This document shows positions 20,790-29,492 of a stretch of 64,000 nt of DNA, piece after piece. The stretch comes from Pelagophyceae sp. CCMP2097. Lineage: Eukaryota; Sar; Pelagophyceae. Below the pieces are notes generated by a model. It saw only the letters and a program-made list of their open reading frames with translations. It did no database searches and was not told the origin of the DNA. The DNA is taken from positions 42,203 to 106,202 of the forward strand of contig MU657251.1 in the NCBI GenBank assembly GCA_026770575.1, read 5' to 3'. The translations under genes were made by a program, and so were the position numbers. Within the stretch, counting starts at the first letter, position 1, and every line of letters begins with the position of its first letter.

Positions 20790-23087
20790 ATGATCGAGGC
20801 GTGCGCGCGCGCCGAGGGCGTGGAGAACACGGGGCTGGACGAGCACCACCTTGTTCAGACGATTCTGCGGTGCCAGTTCGGCGACGCGTGCGCCGCGGCG
20901 GCTGCGGAGATGCTCAAGTGCGCGGACGGCGTCTCCCTCCGCGACATCGAGAAGAACGTCAATCCACCAAAGCTCCGGCCCGCCGTCCGCCGAGCCATGG
21001 TCCGTCGCTGCCGTCGGGGGCGCCCCGAGGCGTGCGTGATGCGTACGCTTCAGGCATGCATGATTCAGCACAACATGGTCATCGGCATGAAGCCGCCCGC
21101 GACCGACGACAAGAAGAAGCCCAAGCCCATCCCGACGTACAAGGTCGTCACGCGCAACGTCACCGTCCAAAGCCCGCGTCCGGCGGAAACGGGGCACAAG
21201 CGCCGTCCGAGACGAGCTCCGTCCCCGAGGGCTTTGCCCGACGGTGGCCTGCGCAGGAGCGGCTGCGGCACGCGCGCATGATCGACACCGCGCAGAAGAA
21301 GTGGGGCAACGACGAGGCTTCCGTGCTCCGCGCGATGCTCAAGCTCGGTCCGTCCCCGAAAACGCCACGGCACCCGTCACGCGGCGCTAGGCCGCGCGAC
21401 GACGCAGACGCTGCTGCGCGACGTCCTGTACAAGGAGGAGCGCGAAGAGGGCGACGAGGAATGGCTCGCCGATTCGGAGCGCACGGGTGCGCCCCTCCGG
21501 ACCCCTTTGGCGCGCCCTTCGACGTCGGCCGGCAGGCACGGCGCTGACGCGGCTCGTCGAGCGCGGCACGGCGGTGCCCGTGAGCTGGTTCTTCGAGAGC
21601 GACAAGCAGAAGAGCGACGCGCCAGGTGAGTCTTGCACGCGTGGTCGCTCACCGCCGGCACTACTGGCCCTGTGCCGAAAACGCGATTTTGGTTTGCAGG
21701 CGCGCCGAACGAGGCGCAGACGGGCAAGTGCGATTCTTTTCAGAGCTTACTCGAAGAGGAGGACGACAACCCGCAGCAACGACAGTCGACCATTTTGGCG
21801 ACCAAGCGCGCTCTGACCGCCGAGCTATCGCTGCTCAAGGGCCCCGAGAGCGGCGACGCATCGCGCGGCAAGCGGCGGCGCGACGATTCGGCGGCGGAGA
21901 TTGTATGGCGGCCTAGACTGACGCAGCTGCGATTGGCCATGATGCACGAAGCTTGCGAAAAGCTCGCCGAGACGAAGCTCAACGCCGTTGCGCGAGAAAT
22001 CGTCACGGCACTCCTCACGCTCGACGCGTACCGCCGCGAGCCGCGGCCGCGCGCGAAATTCAGTGCGTCCCTGTAAACGCCCGCGGGCAGAGTACAGACC
22101 TTGCACCGCTTAGACGACAGTGGCGAGCCGGAGGACGACGGTTCGGGCGAGGCTGTGAGCGTGCGGCAGCTTACGGCAGAGCTGCAGCGGCGGCAGCGCG
22201 ACTCTTCGAAATTGACAGAGTACCTCGAGCGTCTGCAAAACGACAGCGTCGGCTTCGTGAAGAAGATCGCCGCCGGCGCGCGGCGCACGCAGAGCAGGCA
22301 GTACAGCGCGCGCAGCGACGATGTCTTTGTCTTTGACTTTCCGGTGGTCATCAACTATCTCCGAAAGGTCATTCCACCGGGGTCGGCTTCGGCCCCCCTG
22401 ACGGCGCCGGGCTTAGGCGACGCTGCACGCGGTGCTGCTGGAGCGCTACGGCCCCGAGGCGGCGCGCGTGCACCGCGTCCTGGCGCACCACAGGTACCTC
22501 GACCAGGCGGACCTGGCCGAGAAATCGCTGCTTCAGCCGAAAGACGCGCGCGAGCGCCTCTACAAGCTGTTTACCGACACGCTCGTCGAGTTCGTCGAGC
22601 TCGCGCCGTCGACGAAGACGACGGGCGCAAATAGCGTGTTCCTGTGGTCGGTCGACATCGAACGCTCGTACTGCGCGGCGTCCCCGAGACCACGCTATCG
22701 GGGAGAGGCGGCGGGACCTTGGAGGCAGGTACAAGCGGATCCTCGACGACTCACGCTTCGCGATCCACAACCTGCTGCTCCGCCGCAACGACGAGGTCGT
22801 CAAAAACGCCTACGACGAGACCGTCGACGCCGACCCGACGGAGCTCAAGCACAACGTCACCGACGCAGACGCGCTCAGGCGACTCGCCGCGTCGGCGTAT
22901 CATTCCTTCCCCTTTTTCAAAATCATTCTTTCCCTTATTTCAAAACGCGAGACGCGCAAACGTCTGACCCACGTCGACGCGGCGCCTTCGCAGGCTCGAG
23001 CAGTTCAAGCAGACGATGGACATCATCGACCACGCCATCCTGCAGCTCGACGAGTGCTGCATGCTCTTCGAAAGGACGCAGCCCTGA
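20790..23087 (+). CDS. RPC3: RNA polymerase III subunit RPC3 (POLR3C/RPC82)
   Basis: Pol III-specific subunit needed for initiation of tRNA and 5S transcription. Predicted exons are 20790-21164, 21257-21347, 21391-21486, 21536-21625, 21700-22062, 22093-22367, 22417-about 22657, about 22700-22890, and about 23000-23087. Conserved pieces: the N-terminal winged helix ending LQACMIQHNMV, RHARMIDTAQKKWG, LTRLVERGTAVPVSWFFESD, the central winged helix RVHRVLAHHRYLDQADLAEK..LQPKDARERLYKLF, FLWSVDIER, RYKRILDDSRFAIHNLLLRR, and the C-terminal coiled coil LEQFKQTMDIIDHAILQLDE. The start at 20790 gives the usual short N-terminus. Introns are very short; those at 22063-22092 (30 nt) and about 22658-22699 (42 nt) are inferred from frame and family conservation only. 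Confidence 0.85.
22900..22945 (+). repeat. Imperfect 23-bp tandem duplication in the last RPC3 intron
   Basis: TCATTCCTTCCCCTTTTTCA (22900 on) is followed directly by TCATTCTTTCCCTTATTTCA (22923 on). Together they make a pyrimidine-rich stretch inside the intron. Confidence 0.8.
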
Positions 23088-23172
23088 CGGCTATCGGCGC
23101 TCTGCGGCAGGCGCGGCGGCATCCGGCGCCGCGCAGTTAAAATGTCCGACAGAGCCCCGAAGATGCGCAATT

Positions 23173-24030
23173 CTAGATGAACTGGGGGGCGCTTACGGCG
23201 CCCGCTCTTCGCTTGGCGCGGGCGCGGGACTTTTGGCCCTTGGCCTTCTGTTTTGCCTTGAGATTGGCCTTGACGTTGGCGGCCTTTTCAAAATCGCCCG
23301 GCGCGAGCGGCGCCGCCGGCTGCGGCGGCCGGACGGGCTTTGCGGCCCGCGCCTTGCGGAGCGCGGGCTTGGAGGCCTCTTGGAAGACTCGGAGCGTGGC
23401 CCAGGCGTCTGCTGCGGCGTACGTGCGTGCGGTAGCAGAGAGCCAACCGCAGCCGTTATCGAACCTGTGCTTGTGGAAGCCGAAGGAGCGCTGGCACTGC
23501 TTGTTCTTGACAAAGGGCAGCTTGCCGTTGAGGTAGTCGCCGGCGACTGTTGCGAGGCCGCGCTGCATGCCTCGCGGCGCTTCGGCGTCGCGCGTGAGCT
23601 GCTGGACGTCGACGCCGTTGCGGATGCGACATCCTAAATGTTCGCACTCGGGCGGGCCGAAGAAGATCTTGGCGATGGCGTTGTCGCCCATGAGCCGCGC
23701 CGCGTCGGCGGACAGAGAGGCGCCGGGCGACTCGAGCAGGACCACGCCGTCCGACGTCGCGATTTGCAGAAGCAGAGGCGGCTCGAAATGCGTGCCCTCG
23801 GCGTCGATGCCCACGACCTTTGGCGCAGAGAGCCAGAACCGGCGCCACGCTTCTGCGGAAGCGTCGACGGCCCTGCCGCCGGCCTCCAAGAACGCGCCCT
23901 CTAAGGACCGCTCCGACGAGGCCACCGGCTGCGGCTTGGCCTTGGGCTTGCCGCAGGATGCTTCGCCCGGCTTGACGAGGTTTCGCAGGCCCCCCGAGGC
24001 GCGGCCGCGCCGGACCTTGGTCTTGCCCAT
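23173..24030 (-). CDS. DEDDy-type 3'-5' exonuclease domain protein
   Basis: Intronless, 285 aa. The exonuclease domain opens with VVGIDAEGTHFEPPLLLQIA (Asp and Glu metal ligands, about residue 73), then LLESPG, KIFFGPPECEHLGCRI, a central VQQLTRD, and ends with TYAAADAWATLRVF, whose Y-x3-D supplies the DEDDy signature. This is the WRN/EXD-like RNase D-type fold acting on RNA or DNA 3' ends. Basic Lys/Arg-rich tails at both ends (MGKTKVRRGRASGG; KAKGQKSRARAKRRAG) suggest nuclear or nucleolar location. It ends 85 bp from the convergent RPC3 stop codon. Confidence 0.87.
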   Translation of the reverse strand: MGKTKVRRGRASGGLRNLVKPGEASCGKPKAKPQPVASSERSLEGAFLEAGGRAVDASAEAWRRFWLSAPKVVGIDAEGTHFEPPLLLQIATSDGVVLLESPGASLSADAARLMGDNAIAKIFFGPPECEHLGCRIRNGVDVQQLTRDAEAPRGMQRGLATVAGDYLNGKLPFVKNKQCQRSFGFHKHRFDNGCGWLSATARTYAAADAWATLRVFQEASKPALRKARAAKPVRPPQPAAPLAPGDFEKAANVKANLKAKQKAKGQKSRARAKRRAGAVSAPQFI

Positions 24031-24155
24031 GGCCTCTCAAACCCTACAATTGTATCGCTTTACAACGAAGGCCCCTTGCACGCAATGTGAAATTGCAGAC
24101 GTTCGAGAGGCCTGTTCCACGTCGGGCGCGACGCTGCGGGACACACGCCCCGTTC

Positions 24156-24907
24156 TTATAAGACATACACATTGAAGAGGGCGGCGGCGAGCGGGAGCAG
24201 CAATGCGAAAGCGGCTTTGGCGCCCGCGGCGGCGGAGCAGTCGCCGGGCCCTTTCAGTCTGGTCCATTGCTTGTTGTACTCGTGTCTCGGGCACATGAAG
24301 TCGGCGAGGTCGCAGTTCCAGATGCCGCACTTGTCAAACACGGCGCACAGCTGCCTCGCCGAGTTGCGGTGGCAGACCTCGCCCTCGATGTGAAAGGATA
24401 CGGCGCCGTGCTGCGGCGAGAGCTCGAGGCAGGAGCAGCCGGACTGGCGCATGGCCTCGAGGTGGAGCGTGTCCGAGTCGAGGCAGTCTAAAGAGCACAT
24501 GGAGTCGTAGATGTAAAAGTCTGTGATCTCGCCGTGCCGACCCGCCGTGTCGCGCGTCAGCTGCGTCAAGGACTGGCGACACCTAGAACGCGTGTCGGCG
24601 GCCCACAGCCCTCGACGGAGGCGGCTTCTTTGCGGACGAAGAGGGCCTCCGCGGCCACGCACATCTTGGCGGCTTTGTCCATCATGATCCCCCACGTCGG
24701 CAGGAAGTTACTATACGTCAGCGACTGCGTCAGGCCCCAGAAGCCGTCCTCGCGCAGCAGGCCCAGCTTTTCTTTGCCCAGCTGCGTCTGGTCCTCTGCC
24801 GTCTCCGCTTTCCAAAGCTCAAACTTGGTCAGATTGCAAACCGCGTGCGCCGGCACCAGCGCGGCCGCGACGCACAGCAGCCGCGCCCGCCGACGGCCCA
24901 TCGCCAA
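24156..24907 (-). CDS. Secreted cysteine-rich protein with a GPI-like tail, unknown family
   Basis: Exons 24663-24907 and 24156-24582 join across an 80-nt GTGCGT...TAG intron (223 aa). N-terminal signal peptide (RARLLCVAAALVPAHAV). The C-terminal hydrophobic segment AAFALLLPLAAALFNVYVL follows a small-residue patch CSAAAG, like a GPI-attachment signal. The mature part has about ten cysteines (CSLDCLDSD, CGIWNCDLADFMC), suggesting a disulfide-stabilised extracellular domain. I do not recognise a family. An alternative 24-nt intron was considered and rejected because it does not correct the reading frame. Confidence 0.75.
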
Positions 24908-25152
24908 GAACCCCCCCCCCCGGGGCGTGCCCTCGACGGATTGGACAGGTAGGGGCAGTGCCCTCGAGCGGTAGCGGACAGGTATCGCTAAAAAGGGACC
25001 TTACGTCCAGCGGCCTAACGGCCGGCACTGCTAGATGACTGACACCGCCCGCCGCTTCTCTTCGCGCTCTCCCGTTTCTCGGCTCCAGGGCTACGCTTCG
25101 GCTGTTTGATCGACTCCGATTAAAGTAAATATCGCTAAAGCTGTTTGTAAAG

Positions 25153-25742
25153 TGAACACCAAAACACTTCCAATTTTATTACAAGAGCGCGCCGGAGGCA
25201 CACGGAGGACCCGAAGGATACAGCCAAATCCCATTGCAATGCCCACGTAAATAATTAAAATTATTTAACTAATCGCTGAACTTTCAAATCCTCCTTATCT
25301 TTATTTTTATTATTATATTTCTTATTGAGCTATTTATTTTTTCTTTTTTTCGCGGCCGACCAGATTCGAACCTGTGACCAAAAACTTCTTCTATGATGAT
25401 TCCAATGAGGCTCCTGCTCGACCTCAACTCCCAATTTTAGCAATCGCATCAACCACCAATCGCTAAATCGGCTGAGTTGCTGCCTTTTTCTTCCCAAAGG
25501 TGGAACCTCGGATTTGCACAGACAAACAGACAAACAGACAGACAGACAGACAAACGGACAGACAGACATAATTGCCCCTGGTAATCCTTCAATCAAAGGA
25601 CCCGAAGGGCCCTTGCCGTAAACTGACGTTGAATAAACGGCAAGGACCCTTCGGGTCCTCAATGAAAGGGTAGGAATTATTCCTACAATTATTGTAGTAG
25701 GAATTCCTAATCACTGACTGACTGACTGAACACCAAAACACT
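25153..25742. repeat. 16-bp direct repeats bracketing the second SINE-like element
   Basis: TGAACACCAAAACACT occurs at 25153-25168 and again at 25727-25742, the only two copies I see, enclosing a 558-bp segment made of the tRNA-related repeat, a palindromic insert and a (TGAC)n tract. It looks like a target-site duplication of the kind left by LINE-driven retroposition. Confidence 0.6.
25182..25660 (-). mobile_element. tRNA-related (SINE-like) repeat, copy 2
   Basis: Reverse-complement copy of the element at 2735-3230, nearly identical along its length. It has the GAGGACCCGAAGG motif at 25205-25217, the inverse B box GATTCGAACC at 25363-25372, an A-rich stretch, the (CAGA)n microsatellite, and the 22-bp-stem hairpin ending at CCTTCGGGTCCTC (25648-25660). 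It is a low-GC island in a GC-rich region. The high identity of the two copies implies recent activity. Confidence 0.8.
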
Positions 25743-26028
25743 CCGGCCGACCCACCACCGCCCCGAACTCTTCGCGTCACACCTGGCCATCGCGTTCAAT
25801 GAAAAGAGCGTCAATCGCGTGCAGCCCAGCTTCAAATTCTATGAAAGGGTAATCACTGACTGACTGACTGAATATCGCAAGGCACTTTTGGAACACAGGC
25901 GCAACGCCGCTTCCCCCGCCCTAATCGCCCGCGCGCGGGTGAGACTAGCTGGTGAAGCTCGGCACTGAGAAGGCTTTTTTGGAAATCGTTTGTACATGTC
26001 CACTCGGTTCACGAATTGTCCACGGCGT
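25661..26028. repeat. Intergenic AT-rich tract with duplicated segment and palindromic insert
   Basis: The block ATGAAAGGGTA-ATCACTGACTGACTGACTGAA is intact at 25841-25872. A first copy begins at 25662, where it is interrupted after GGGTA by a 37-bp palindromic insertion (25673-25709) that contains TAGGAATTCCTA. No gene is seen. Confidence 0.7.
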
Positions 26029-27391
26029 CTATTGCCAGCGGCGGAAAGTCGTCGACGACGGGCTCATGACCGATTGCCGGCGCAAGAGAGCCTGGTCGAG
26101 GTGTTTCGAAAAGCCTTTCGGGGCGGGGCGCGACTTACGCGGGCGGCGGTGACTCGCTGCCGTTCGATGAGCGAGACGCGGTCGCTGCCTGGCCTCGAGC
26201 CGGACGACGACGGGCGCGCGGGCGGCGGCTGGCGGGACCGCGGCGTCGAAAGAGTCCGCGGCGTCGAGGGAGTCGGCGGCGTCGAGGTCGTCAACCCGCG
26301 TCCGGCCGCCGCCCAGACTCGGCCCTCCATGGCGTCGAGCGTCGCGAGCCTTTGCCGGCCCTCGGCCTCGAGCGCGGCCATGGAGGCGTGGATCCTCCGG
26401 AGCTCGGCCGACGCCGGCGACGTCCCGTCCGTCAGCAGCACGTCGTCGAACGCCCGCGCGGCCTCTGGCGCCGGGTCCTCGAGGTGCGCGCTTTGGAGCA
26501 GGGCGGCGGCGGTGACGAAGCCCGACGGCAGCGAGCCCGACTCGCTCAGCCCTGAATGAGACGCGTCGTCGCGGCGCCTCAAAGGTCGCCGTCGAGGCAC
26601 TCACGCTGCCGGCGCCGCTCGACGGACTCCTTCTTTTCCGTGTGGCGCGGGCTGGCGTCGATGACGCGGGCGACGATGTGGTCGATGGTTGGGACCTCGA
26701 CGACGCCATCGTGGAGCCTTAGAGCGCGCTGGCAGTTCGGACAGGACCGCTTTTGCCGGAGCCACCTGCGGATGCAGCCGCGGCCTGCGGGCTACCGTGA
26801 GAGGCGCCGGGATGGTGCAAAAGGGCGTTACTCACAGAATATGTGGCCGCAGGGCGTCGCGGCGGCGTTGGAGACGAGGGAACAGCAGATTGAGCACTGC
26901 AGCTCGGCCTCGATATCGAAGAGGCACGCCGAAAGCGCCTCGCGGTCGACGGGCTTTTGCGCGGGCGTCTCGGGTGCTTCGTCGCGGCCGCCGGCCGGCG
27001 TCGCCGCTCGGGGCGGCGCTTCTGGCTCCATGCCGCTCGACGACGAAGGTGCCGCCGGCGAGGTGAACTCTGTGGGTGCTTCCAGCTGCCAGTGGTGCGC
27101 CAGTGGCCCTGGACCGTCTTCAGGAACGCGCGTGTACTCGGTGCCGCTCGATGAAGAAGATCCTTCGTCGGAGAACGAAATAGTGGGCGCCGCGGGCGGC
27201 GATGCCGATGCTTCCACCGCGGTCGCGGCCGCCGCCGCGCTTTCCGGGCCGCGGGCCGCGGCGGCCTCTTCCGGAGGCTCGTCTTCCGGCGCCGGCGCGT
27301 TCAAGGCCTCTGCTTCTCTCGCGCTCGCATCGAGCACGTCGATGGACGCCACATCCACGTCGATGGACGCCACATCCACGGCACTGGCCAT
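26029..27391 (-). CDS. RING-finger (C3HC4) protein, putative E3 ubiquitin ligase
   Basis: Four exons. Exon 1 (27391 to about 26836) encodes an acidic, low-complexity N-terminus with a repeated DVASID motif and ends inside the RING (CSICCSLVSNAAATPCGHIF). Exon 2 (about 26785-26605) completes it, giving C-x2-C...C-x-H-x2-C-x2-C...C-x2-C with GCIRRWLRQKRSCPNCQ, and a downstream helical segment VPTIDHIVARVID. Exon 3 (about 26570-26150) adds a helical C-terminal region (LRRIHASMAALEAEGRQRL). A short exon 4 ends at 26029. Donors are GTGAGT, GTGAGT and GTAAGT. The substrate is unknown. It is divergent from the esterase gene at 27589. Confidence 0.85.
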
Positions 27392-27588
27392 GTCGTCGCG
27401 CGCGCGAGTCGTCGTCGCGAGCGAGAGAGTCGGACGACGCCCAAAAGCTTAACTTGAAAGTTGGCCAACAATTTGCGACGATAAGGTCCAATGAGGAATC
27501 AAATCCTTTGACCAAGGGTCGTGTTGGTTGGTGGTCGGATAGGAATTCCTACTGTGTGACGCACGTTGCGGCCGAGGGCTCGTTCGCG
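27392..27588. promoter_or_regulatory. Divergent promoter region containing a TAGGAATTCCTA palindrome
   Basis: The 197 bp between the RING gene start and the esterase start must contain both promoters. The palindrome at 27540-27551 is the third of four copies in the window. Confidence 0.5.
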
Positions 27589-28785
27589 ATGAGCGGGCTC
27601 CCGCTGCCGCAGGGCGAGTACCGCGTCGGTGTGATCGAAGTGGACCTGCCGGCGCCGGGCACTGCCGCGGGCGTCGTCCCCGCGGCCATCTATTACCCCG
27701 CGGCAAAGGCTTTAGACGGCGGCGCGTTTGCGCGGCCGCAGTGGCTCTCGTCGAGGCACGCGGCCGCCATGGGGTCGGCGTCGATGACGATCCGCGCCGC
27801 GTTCGGCGAGGCGGCGGGGTCGAGCCTCATGGGCGCTCTCGGGCCGGCGGCGAGCGGCTGGTGCTCAGTGCAGGCCGACCTCGACGCGCCGCCTTTAGAA
27901 TCCCAAAAAGGCGCGTGGCCTTTAGCCGTCTTCTCGCACGGCCTCATCGGGTGGAAGTACCTCAACTCGGCTTTTGCCGCCGAGCTGGCGAGCCGCGGCA
28001 GCGTCGTCGTGGCTCTCGAACACGCGGACGGCAGCGCGTGCACCTGCCTCTCCACCGTCGACGGCCGCGAGCTGGCCTCGTTCTTGTCTTTGGCCCACTT
28101 GGACGTCGAGGGCGACGCGCCCGGCGACGCCGCTTTACGACTGGAGCGGCGGCGCCAGCAGACGGACCAGCGCCGAACCGAGGTCCTCGCCGCCTGCGAA
28201 AGCGTCAACGCCGCGCTCGAAAAGGCCTTTGGCGTTTCCGACTTTGCAAGGAGCCATCAAGGCGTCGCCGTCCTCGGCCAGTCGTTTGGCGGCGCCACCG
28301 CCGCAGTGTGCGCGCTCCGCGACGACCGCGCGCTCTTTAGCGCATGCCTCGTCTACGACCCCTGGATCGAGGGCGGCGACGGCGCCATCACCGTGCCCTG
28401 GCGGTCCGAGGACTTGGACGCGGCCGCGTTCCCGCCGTCGTGCAGGACGCTGGCGATTTGGCGCAACGGGAAGAGTGGCTTATTTCCCCTCTGCGGCGCT
28501 AACATGGATGCGCTCCGGCGCAAGATGGCCGGCGCCGACGATTCGGCCGACGAGGCGGGGTCGCGGGTCGCCGCCGTGGCGGCGGTGACTGCGGTGATGC
28601 ACGACTTTGAGACGTGCGGCCACTTTGCCCAGACGGACGTCCCAGTCGTCTTCGAGTCGGGCGCTTTAGCTTTTATTTATAGAGCTCTAGTCGACAAGAA
28701 CGAGGGCGCCATGGGCGCCGCCGAGGCTCTCGACTTGGCGACGCGGCAGACTGTCGAGGCTCTCCAAGGCTGGCTCCATTCCTAA
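27589..28785 (+). CDS. Platelet-activating-factor acetylhydrolase-like esterase
   Basis: Alpha/beta hydrolase of 398 aa, intronless, matching the PAF-AH II family that cleaves short or oxidised sn-2 acyl groups from phospholipids. Visible motifs: VAIYYP-type N-terminal strand (AAIYYPAAK), the oxyanion-hole block FSHGLIGWKYLNSAFAAELA, EHADGSA, and the nucleophile elbow GQSFGGATA (Ser of GxSxG). A catalytic Asp candidate lies in YDPWIEGG, and a His in MHDFETCGHFAQTD. No signal peptide is visible from the start at 27589, so a cytosolic form is likely. Confidence 0.88.
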   Translation: MSGLPLPQGEYRVGVIEVDLPAPGTAAGVVPAAIYYPAAKALDGGAFARPQWLSSRHAAAMGSASMTIRAAFGEAAGSSLMGALGPAASGWCSVQADLDAPPLESQKGAWPLAVFSHGLIGWKYLNSAFAAELASRGSVVVALEHADGSACTCLSTVDGRELASFLSLAHLDVEGDAPGDAALRLERRRQQTDQRRTEVLAACESVNAALEKAFGVSDFARSHQGVAVLGQSFGGATAAVCALRDDRALFSACLVYDPWIEGGDGAITVPWRSEDLDAAAFPPSCRTLAIWRNGKSGLFPLCGANMDALRRKMAGADDSADEAGSRVAAVAAVTAVMHDFETCGHFAQTDVPVVFESGALAFIYRALVDKNEGAMGAAEALDLATRQTVEALQGWLHS

Positions 28786-28966
28786 CACAAGACGCACGCG
28801 CCACCAAGGGGGGTAGCCCAGGGCCCAAAAGGGGCGCTTCGGGGGTGGGGCCCGGGAAGGCGCCGATGGACCTCGCGGGCGCAAGCTCTCGCGAGTCTCG
28901 ATGCCTCCTAGGCCCCGCGGACAGCCGCGCGCCGTTCCAACTTCCGATCGAGTCAACTTTGAACTT

Positions 28967-29421
28967 CACTGTCGAATTTGCACAACAGAAATCGCCGAAG
29001 ATAACTTTTTTTAGCGCGTGCGCTCTTGCCGCTCCCTCCAGTCGTATAAGTTGGCGCCTCGGAGACCAGCGCGCGAAGAAGAAACGTCTCAAACCGCGAA
29101 ATTTTAGTAGCCTACTTTGGAGGCAAGGAATTGCCGGCCAATTTGGACATAACGTTCGGGCACAGTGCCCCTAACGTCTGTCTCAATTGGCCGGGAACTC
29201 ATTGGCGCCTTCATCGACTTTTGATTTGTGCCCTAAGGTTTAGACTTGATTAACTACTAAATTAAGAAGCTTTCGCAGAGAATCGCCAAAATAAGGCAGT
29301 TGACGAAAAAGCCAAACAAGCGCGCCCAGGGCGTCTCGCGGGAGTGGCCGGCGCAGCGCCAGCCGCATTCACGAGCCAAAAATAGTTAATAGATTTCCGG
29401 TGATAATCTAATTCGACAGTG
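28967..29421 (-). mobile_element. CACTA-like miniature transposon, copy 2
   Basis: 455-bp reverse-complement copy of the element at 3918-4372, of exactly the same length, with CACTGTCGAATT / AATTCGACAGTG ends and a 3-bp flanking duplication CTT (28964-28966, 29422-29424). Only scattered mismatches to copy 1 are visible. It sits 71 bp upstream of the TPR-TMEM33-like start codon, again just 5' of a gene. Confidence 0.9.
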
Positions 29422-29492
29422 CTTGAAAAGTCTCTACGATCAATTTACGATCGCCAAAAAGAAATTGGCGTCCCACCCGCCGCGTCCGAACG

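Noticed and set aside
20613..21197. Minus-strand gene opposite the RPC3 first exon
   Set aside because: No motif in that frame; the plus strand matches RPC3 over its full length with consistent splice phases.
24577..24602. 24-nt intron GTGGGC...TAG in the cysteine-rich secreted gene
   Set aside because: Removing 24 nt does not change the frame, which must shift; an 80-nt GTGCGT...TAG intron (24583-24662) does restore it.
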